Shown here: positions 43,742 through 49,123 of the stretch, piece after piece
How positions within the stretch are numbered: position 1 is the first letter of the stretch
Layout: every line of letters starts with the position of its first letter
Notes under the pieces: generated by a model
Seen by the model: the letters and a program-made list of their open reading frames with translations, nothing else
Told to the model about the DNA's origin: nothing
The model's database searches: none
Made by a program: the position numbers and the translations under genes
Source of the DNA: Aeriscardovia sp.
GTDB taxonomy: Bacteria > Actinomycetota > Actinomycetes > Actinomycetales > Bifidobacteriaceae
NCBI GenBank assembly: GCA_017538895.1
Contig: JAFYHY010000092.1
Location: 1 to 49,123, forward strand
Length of the DNA: 49,123 nucleotides
Direction: 5' to 3'

Positions 43742-44950
43742 TTATTCGAAATCAGCTCGAATTTGATCGTTGTCAGCGTTTAATGCTGGAGCGTCTTTGG
43801 TTGTGCCATAAGAGTTCCATGTGCCGTACTTGATTGGTGTACCCATGACAAGGAATCCATCATCCATTTCCTTGACCATTCCACGTGCGACAACTTGTGG
43901 AAGACGACGAGCATCATCAATATTAAGGCATAATCCTGCTGGGACGCCTGCTTCATCAATCTTCTTCTGCCATTCTTCAGCGGTACCAGTACAAAGAACT
44001 GATTCTATCTTTTCTTTGACAAGGCGCCAATTCTTTTCACGGAGATCATTGGTGCACATCTCTGGATCAGTAACCCATTCTTCGTGACCTAAGCATGGAG
44101 CTAGTTTGCTCCACAAGCGGTCATTGCCTGCGCAAATAGCGACTGGTTCATCTGCACAGTCAAAGATGTCGAATGGGTACATATATGGATGGCGGTTACC
44201 AATACGTTCTGGTGCTTCATCTAAGCCAAGTGATGCCATGAGTCCTTGTGCCATCAGAGAGATGGAGGTATCGAGCATTGCGACATCAACTGTAGAGCCT
44301 TTACCTGTTTTTTCGCGAGCATATAATGCGGTGACGATGCCTGCGTAACCGTGAACGCCTGCAACGATGTCAGAGACAGAGGTTCCAACACGAGTTGCTT
44401 TGCCGCCTTCTGAAGCTGGAGCGCCAGTTGCTGCGATCAGTCCTGACCATGCTTGGACAACAGTGTCGTATGCTGCATTACCAGACATTGGACCATATTG
44501 TCCAAATCCAGAAATGGAACACACAATTAAGCGTGGGAATTGTTTTACTAATTCATCAGGATTAAGACCATTCTTTGCCATAACGCCAGGGCGGAAGTTT
44601 TCAACGACAACATCTGCCTTGGAGATCATTTTCATCAAGAATGCGTGATCATCTGGATCGCGGAAATCAAGAGCAATAGACTCTTTGCCAACGTTAGCGA
44701 TACGGAAGTAATTAGAAGAACCATCGTGGACGTATGGTCCTTGGCTACGAGTGTCATCACCTTTTGGAGGACGTTCAACATGGATGACGCGAGCGCCTGC
44801 ATCAGCAAGCATACGTGTGCATGTAGGACCAGAAAGGACACGAGTTAGATCAATAACAGTCACTCCTTCGAGAGGATATGGCTTTGTTGGGTCCAGATGT
44901 GGATTCTTGGCCTCTTCGCCTTTATAATCTGGTTGAATTTTCATCTTCAT
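43742..44950 (-). CDS. frc: formyl-CoA:oxalate CoA-transferase-like family III CoA-transferase
   Basis: 402 residues. Family III CoA-transferase hallmarks: the N-terminal LEGVTVIDLTRVLSGPTCTRMLADAGARVIHVE, the VENFRPGVM region, and the catalytic Asp162 in AAYDTVVQAWSG. Next to oxalyl-CoA decarboxylase it most likely activates oxalate to oxalyl-CoA. It is shorter than the roughly 428-residue Oxalobacter enzyme. I do not find the tetraglycine loop described there: the region around residue 250-260 reads ERIGNRHPYMYPF. A succinyl-CoA or other donor is therefore possible. Two ATGs lie at the start. The second (44944) has the better spacing from AAAGGA. It lies 150 nt downstream of oxc, past a stem-loop. 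Confidence 0.9.
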   Translation of the reverse strand: MKMKIQPDYKGEEAKNPHLDPTKPYPLEGVTVIDLTRVLSGPTCTRMLADAGARVIHVERPPKGDDTRSQGPYVHDGSSNYFRIANVGKESIALDFRDPDDHAFLMKMISKADVVVENFRPGVMAKNGLNPDELVKQFPRLIVCSISGFGQYGPMSGNAAYDTVVQAWSGLIAATGAPASEGGKATRVGTSVSDIVAGVHGYAGIVTALYAREKTGKGSTVDVAMLDTSISLMAQGLMASLGLDEAPERIGNRHPYMYPFDIFDCADEPVAICAGNDRLWSKLAPCLGHEEWVTDPEMCTNDLREKNWRLVKEKIESVLCTGTAEEWQKKIDEAGVPAGLCLNIDDARRLPQVVARGMVKEMDDGFLVMGTPIKYGTWNSYGTTKDAPALNADNDQIRADFE

Positions 44951-45003
44951 TTCCTTTCTAACTCCTTTATAAAAGAGCAGAAACTTTGCTATAACATGAC
45001 AAA

Positions 45004-45043
45004 ACGGGCGTTTTATTCGTTGTTCTGCAAATAAAACGTCCGT
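45004..45043 (-). terminator. stem-loop between oxc and frc
   Basis: A 14-bp stem (45004-45017 with 45030-45043, one wobble pair) and a 12-nt loop, followed on the - strand by GTTTTG. It is likely a partial terminator or an mRNA-stabilising element that sets the oxc:frc ratio. Confidence 0.6.
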
Positions 45044-45101
45044 ATATGTCTTTTAAAAAGTATTTTTGCCAAGCATCATTGGTTTGACAAAATTTACTTT
45101 A

Positions 45102-46826
45102 TCACGCAGTTTTTGGAGCCACGTAGCCTTCCATGCCTTCGTGGAAGACAACTGGGTTCAAATGTCCGATGTGGCCGGATTCTGCACCCATGTTTGGATC
45201 AAGGACAGCGTTGATGATTGTTGGTTCACCAGATTCGTAAGCTTCCTTGAGGTACTTTGTTAACTCTGCGGAGTTACGTGCTTCATAGGCACGTCCGCCG
45301 AAGGCGCTAGAAAGCATCTCGTAGTGACCTTCAGGAGCAAGAACGGTTGGTCCAACCATTCCGTTCAATTCTGCACCCTTAGCGTTGTAGATACCACCGT
45401 TGTTGACAACGACAACGATGACTGGAAGCTTGTAGCGGCAAATAGTTTCCATTTCCATTGCGTCAAAGCCGAAAGCAGAGTCGCCTTCAAGAGCGATAAC
45501 TGGACGTCCAGTTTCTACAGCTGCACCGACTGCATATGGAAGACCAACACCCATAACACCCCAGGTACCGGTGTCCAGACGATGACGTGGTTCGAAGATA
45601 TCGATGACATTACGACCCATGTCAAGTGTGTTTGCACCTTCAGAAACAAGGTAGGTATCTGGATGCTCAGCGATGAGTTCCTTGATTGGGAGCAATGCAC
45701 CATAGAATCCCATTGGCTCACGATCACGACCAGCTTCATAGCGCGCGTTCATCTTTGCTTCGTTGGCAGAACGCTTTGCTTCAATTTGATCGATCCACTC
45801 TTGTGGTGCCTTGTATCCGGTAGCCTTAACAGCTGGGATGAGCTTCTTAAAGACAGAAACCATATCACCAACCAGTGGGGCTTCAATGTGACGGTTGGAA
45901 TCAATTTCTTCACCATCGATATCGATTTGAATGAACTTTACATCCCTACCGAATGGCTTTGGAGAAGCACCATTGGAAAGAAGCCAGTTCAAACGCGCAC
46001 CGACGAGGACAATAACATCTGACTGTCCAAGTGCAAGAGAACGTGCTGCTGCAGCAGAGCACTTGTGTCCATCTGGCAAAACACCCTTTGCCATGGACAT
46101 TGGGACGAATGGAATATTAGTTGATTCAACGAAGTCACGAACTTGATCTTCTGCCTTTGCATAGGCAGCACCCTTACCGATAAGGATTGCTGGCTGCTTT
46201 GCGTTGGTCAAAACATCTACAGCACGTTGGATAGCTGCATCGCTTGGTTCCTGAGCTGGTGCTGGATCAACTGGAACCTGGATGGTGGACATTGGATCGA
46301 TGTCAGAATTGATGAACTCACCAAGCATCTCACCTGGAATATCGAGATAGACTCCACCAGGACGTCCTGTTAAAGCGGTACGAATTGCGCGTGCAACTCC
46401 GAGACCGACATCTTCAGGCTTATCGATACGATAAGCAGCCTTGCACAATGGCTTAGCAATGTTGTACTGATCAAGACCTTCATATTCACCGCGATCCATA
46501 TCGACGAGAGCACGGTCAGAAGATCCAGACATCATTACCATTGGGAAGCAGTTTTGGGTAGCTTCTTTTAAGGCAACTAAACCATTGAGGAATCCTGGAG
46601 CTGAAACAGTTAATGCAAATCCTGGCTTGCCTGTAAGGTAACCAGCGATTGCAGCAGCTTCAACAGCAGCGTCTTCACGACGGAATCCATAGAAGTGGAT
46701 ACCCTTGTATTCCATTAAACGAGCTACGTCTGTAACAGGAATACCGACAAGTCCATAGACGTTCTTGACGCCGTTAGCTACGAGGGATTCGACCAGGAGC
46801 TGTGCGCCATTCATTTTTTCTGTCAT
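45102..46826 (-). CDS. oxc: oxalyl-CoA decarboxylase
   Basis: 574 residues from the ATG at 46826, which has AAGGAG about 12 nt upstream. The frame stays open 37 codons further but has no ribosome site there. It is a ThDP enzyme that converts oxalyl-CoA to formyl-CoA and CO2. The N-terminal VYGLVGIPVTDVARLMEYKGI and FRREDAAVEAAA segments match oxalyl-CoA decarboxylases, with Glu51 as the ThDP-activating acid. The ThDP-binding motif is EGDSAFGFDAMEMETICRYKLPVIVVVVNNGGIY. The size equals the usual roughly 570 residues. With frc it removes oxalate and consumes a proton. No formate or oxalate transporter is adjacent. Confidence 0.96.
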   Translation of the reverse strand: MTEKMNGAQLLVESLVANGVKNVYGLVGIPVTDVARLMEYKGIHFYGFRREDAAVEAAAIAGYLTGKPGFALTVSAPGFLNGLVALKEATQNCFPMVMMSGSSDRALVDMDRGEYEGLDQYNIAKPLCKAAYRIDKPEDVGLGVARAIRTALTGRPGGVYLDIPGEMLGEFINSDIDPMSTIQVPVDPAPAQEPSDAAIQRAVDVLTNAKQPAILIGKGAAYAKAEDQVRDFVESTNIPFVPMSMAKGVLPDGHKCSAAAARSLALGQSDVIVLVGARLNWLLSNGASPKPFGRDVKFIQIDIDGEEIDSNRHIEAPLVGDMVSVFKKLIPAVKATGYKAPQEWIDQIEAKRSANEAKMNARYEAGRDREPMGFYGALLPIKELIAEHPDTYLVSEGANTLDMGRNVIDIFEPRHRLDTGTWGVMGVGLPYAVGAAVETGRPVIALEGDSAFGFDAMEMETICRYKLPVIVVVVNNGGIYNAKGAELNGMVGPTVLAPEGHYEMLSSAFGGRAYEARNSAELTKYLKEAYESGEPTIINAVLDPNMGAESGHIGHLNPVVFHEGMEGYVAPKTA

Positions 46827-47171
46827 GTTTTGATGACTCCTTACGCAAATGCGTATTGATTTATAAACAATGAGTCCTCTACGCCATTCCGCCCAGTGGA
46901 CAATTCTGTTATATGCCTTATATAAAAGAGAAATCAAGGAGAGAAACGCCGATATTTATGAATTTTTTTTAATATTTTTTTTGAATTTTATCAAAAATAA
47001 AACTATGTTTTCAGAAAACTTTATGTTTTACGAAATATAAATATGAAAGTTTTATAAAAAAATATTTATTTTATTCCTGCTATGTATTAATTACCATTAA
47101 AGTAGGTTTTTTCTTTCATTTTGCTATATCATGTAATACTTAGTTGAGTATTAATCTGGTGTGGGAGAAAA
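46827..47171. promoter_or_regulatory. AT-rich divergent control region between oxc and the surface-protein gene
   Basis: 345 nt with no gene, very AT-rich at 46960-47090. On the - strand TTGATT and TATAAC with an 18-bp spacer (about 46901-46930) make a candidate oxc promoter. TACGCAAATGCGTA (46842-46855) is a palindrome next to the oxc ribosome site. TAATACT/AGTATTA (47134-47140 and 47147-47153) is an inverted repeat 18 nt before the surface-protein ATG. The roles of both repeats are unproven. Confidence 0.4.
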
Positions 47172-49123
47172 ATGCATTTTTTAAAGACGGTGCGTCTTAC
47201 TGATGTTATTTTTATAATTATTTCTTTTGTTATAGCACTTATTTTTGTGCCATCATCCTACGCAGACACTAGTACGTCACAAGTTAATATTTCGAGTGTT
47301 GGCACAGCAAAAATCATTAGTATTGCTGATGGTTCTGGCAATATTTTTACGGGTATTAATACCGACGGGACAACAGTTGGCACTGAGAATCCAAATGGTG
47401 ATGAGCCAGATCATCTCAGTATTCAAATCACTTTTAATTCTAATGATTCATTTACTCCAGGTGAGCAGATAGTTATTCCTCTATTCAATGGAGCGCATCA
47501 ACCTTTATATCAATATTCAATCTCAACTCCACAATATGTCACCTTTGAAAGTCAAAAAATCTTTCAGGCTTCCTCAACTATTGAAGGTGAACTGGATGAA
47601 GATACTGCATATCCAGAGATTATTTTGACAGCGTTACCAGCAGTCGCAGGAATGCATAACATTACCTCAACGACACTAGAATGTGCGGGCAATCTTATGC
47701 GTGCAAATATTCTGTCTGATCTAACTGGATCAACAAAGAGCACTATCACCACTGATGGCAATACCTATACGATTACTAATAAACCTTTTAACCTCAGTGC
47801 ATGTTTCCAAAATAGTGGTTATGCCAGAGCATTTAACCTGACACATTCACAAGCTGGTCAAGCAAATATGATTGTCGGTTATGATGCTCAATGTATTATC
47901 AATTGGGCATTAAAGCAGAACAAGGTACAGTACAATAATCCAGTTAATTTAGATATACCGATTATTGTGTGGCAACACATTACCAGTAATTCACCATTTA
48001 CCATTAACCATAATCAAACAAGTATTCAAGGCGTTGTTAATTGGGTCTCAACAACAACTCCTTCTTCCCAAGGATCTTCAGCAGCTGGATTCATTTCTGG
48101 TAAACAGGCATACACATCGATTAATACGTCATACACTACAGGCACTGGCATCGAAAGTTATGCTGCAGCACAAGCTACATTAAAAAACTCAGTAGGAAAA
48201 ACCATCATTGAATCAGATGGCGACGGAGGATATTATATTGCCTCTAATATTGGTGCCCCAGGAAATCAGCCAAGTAATGATCTTGATTCGAAACAGCCAA
48301 ATGCACAAAATAACACTGGCATGAGTTCAATTGTGACCCAGCTCAAGCAACTTGGTCTTGATTATCCATCACGATGGTCGCAAAACGTTCAGATCCAATT
48401 TACAGATAACCCTGAAGTACAGCAATCTGCTGTATCACAATGGCAAATAGGACCTGCATATACCACTACAAGTACCGGATCATGCACCAACAATTGGTAT
48501 GGTTGGCAACAAACATGCAGTACACAAACACAAACAGGTGTCATCGCACAACCATCAGGAACCTTATCCGGCACGACAACTATTTCCAGCCAAAATGTCT
48601 TAGGAGAAACATCTGGAATTTTATATGCAGCATTAAATTATAATGCTAATGGTGGAACTGGAACAATGAATGCAGATATCGAACCAGTTGGCACACAGGT
48701 ATCGATAGCTCAGAATGGTTTTACACGTCCTGGATATACCTTTACTGGATGGAACACTAAGCCTCAAGGTAATGGCACTGCATATCAACCAGGAGATACT
48801 CTTGATCTACCTAAAGGAAGCATGACTGTTTATGCTCAATGGAAAAGGAATCCAGATGAGCAAGTTATTTATGAAGGTAATGGTGCTACATCAGGTTCTA
48901 CAGCAACACAAACGCAAGTTGAAGGTTCAAATGTAAGTCTCTCTCAGAATGGTTTTACACGTCCTGGATATACCTTTACCGGATGGAACACAGAAGCAGA
49001 TGGTAGCGGCACTTCCTACCAACCAGGAACGGTATATATAATTCCTGGGCATACCACCTATCTTTATGCTCAATGGAAGCCTGACCAAGGAACAATATCT
49101 TATAATGCTAATGGTGGAACTGG
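47172..49123 (+). CDS. secreted surface protein with InlB/Flg_new (Listeria-Bacteroides) repeats, partial
   Basis: An open frame of about 650 codons runs from the ATG at 47172 (GGGAG 5-9 nt upstream) to the window edge with no stop. A signal peptide is clear: basic start, hydrophobic core (VIFIIISFVIALIFVP) and a likely cut after SYA near residue 31. Residues from about 32 to 485 form a unique Ser/Thr/Asn/Gln-rich exodomain with few Cys. From about residue 487 there are Flg_new/InlB-B type repeats of about 75 residues (YNANGGTGT ... NGFTRPGYTFTGWNT ... VYAQWK). Two are complete and a third starts at the edge. Such repeats form stalks on adhesins and invasin-like proteins. A wall-anchor motif would lie beyond the window. 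Confidence 0.88.
   Translation, partial: MHFLKTVRLTDVIFIIISFVIALIFVPSSYADTSTSQVNISSVGTAKIISIADGSGNIFTGINTDGTTVGTENPNGDEPDHLSIQITFNSNDSFTPGEQIVIPLFNGAHQPLYQYSISTPQYVTFESQKIFQASSTIEGELDEDTAYPEIILTALPAVAGMHNITSTTLECAGNLMRANILSDLTGSTKSTITTDGNTYTITNKPFNLSACFQNSGYARAFNLTHSQAGQANMIVGYDAQCIINWALKQNKVQYNNPVNLDIPIIVWQHITSNSPFTINHNQTSIQGVVNWVSTTTPSSQGSSAAGFISGKQAYTSINTSYTTGTGIESYAAAQATLKNSVGKTIIESDGDGGYYIASNIGAPGNQPSNDLDSKQPNAQNNTGMSSIVTQLKQLGLDYPSRWSQNVQIQFTDNPEVQQSAVSQWQIGPAYTTTSTGSCTNNWYGWQQTCSTQTQTGVIAQPSGTLSGTTTISSQNVLGETSGILYAALNYNANGGTGTMNADIEPVGTQVSIAQNGFTRPGYTFTGWNTKPQGNGTAYQPGDTLDLPKGSMTVYAQWKRNPDEQVIYEGNGATSGSTATQTQVEGSNVSLSQNGFTRPGYTFTGWNTEADGSGTSYQPGTVYIIPGHTTYLYAQWKPDQGTISYNANGGT
48628..49123 (+). 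repeat. tandem Flg_new repeats in the surface-protein gene
   Basis: Near-identical blocks recur about 235 bp apart. CAGAATGGTTTTACACGTCC occurs at about 48712 and again at about 48944, each followed by GGATATACCTTTAC. The segment encoding YNANGGTG at about 48639 recurs at the window end (49102-49123). High nucleotide identity points to recent duplication or recombination. Confidence 0.85.

Noticed and set aside
45324..46022. 232-aa open frame antisense to oxc
   Set aside because: The frame is Cys/Trp-rich and lies wholly within the well-supported oxc gene. It has no ribosome site and is a codon-bias shadow.

Overview
The window looks like a chromosomal, probably origin-proximal segment of a low-GC member of the Bifidobacteriaceae. 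I base this on the protein families and gene order: an oxidative pentose-phosphate cluster with opcA, ftsY-amtB-glnB beside dnaB, an actinobacterial bifunctional Dcd, a PII protein with Tyr51, and an oxc/frc pair. The family assignment is inference from protein character, not from a search. A perfect 14-bp parS palindrome at 36510-36523 supports origin proximity.

Layout. 1-6.1 kb: a truncated membrane protein and a divergent GT2 glycosyltransferase, then a 1309-residue secreted GH25 muramidase carrying about five ricin-type trefoils. 6.2-12.6 kb: tRNA-Ser(GGA) with promoter and terminator, a helical-repeat protein flanked by two very small ORFs, dcd, an APC-family amino-acid transporter, two small hypothetical genes, and a membrane-anchored lysozyme-like protein. 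12.8-15.5 kb: an unusual P1B-type metal ATPase and an HD hydrolase. 15.6-22.8 kb: oxidative pentose-phosphate enzymes zwf-opcA-pgl on the + strand, facing ribokinase, a LacI regulator and gnd on the - strand. 22.9-29.2 kb: metG-tatD-kup and rsmI, all on the - strand.

29.4-36.5 kb is the most coherent accessory module. It holds a monomeric class II (adenosylcobalamin-dependent) ribonucleotide reductase, a complete T-A-S ECF transporter, a PduO-type corrinoid adenosyltransferase and a sirtuin, all on the + strand. The simplest reading is corrinoid import, then adenosylation, then use by the B12-dependent reductase. parS follows directly.

36.6-43.7 kb: a two-subunit Fluc (CrcB) fluoride channel under a fluoride riboswitch that carries an extra helix, then dnaB, PII, AmtB, FtsY, a small membrane-anchored protein and a TetR regulator. 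43.7-46.8 kb: oxalate catabolism, a family III CoA-transferase and oxalyl-CoA decarboxylase, with a stem-loop between them. 47.2 kb to the end: a secreted surface protein with InlB/Flg_new-type repeats, cut by the window edge. No CRISPR array, IS element, transposase, integrase or rRNA gene was seen.
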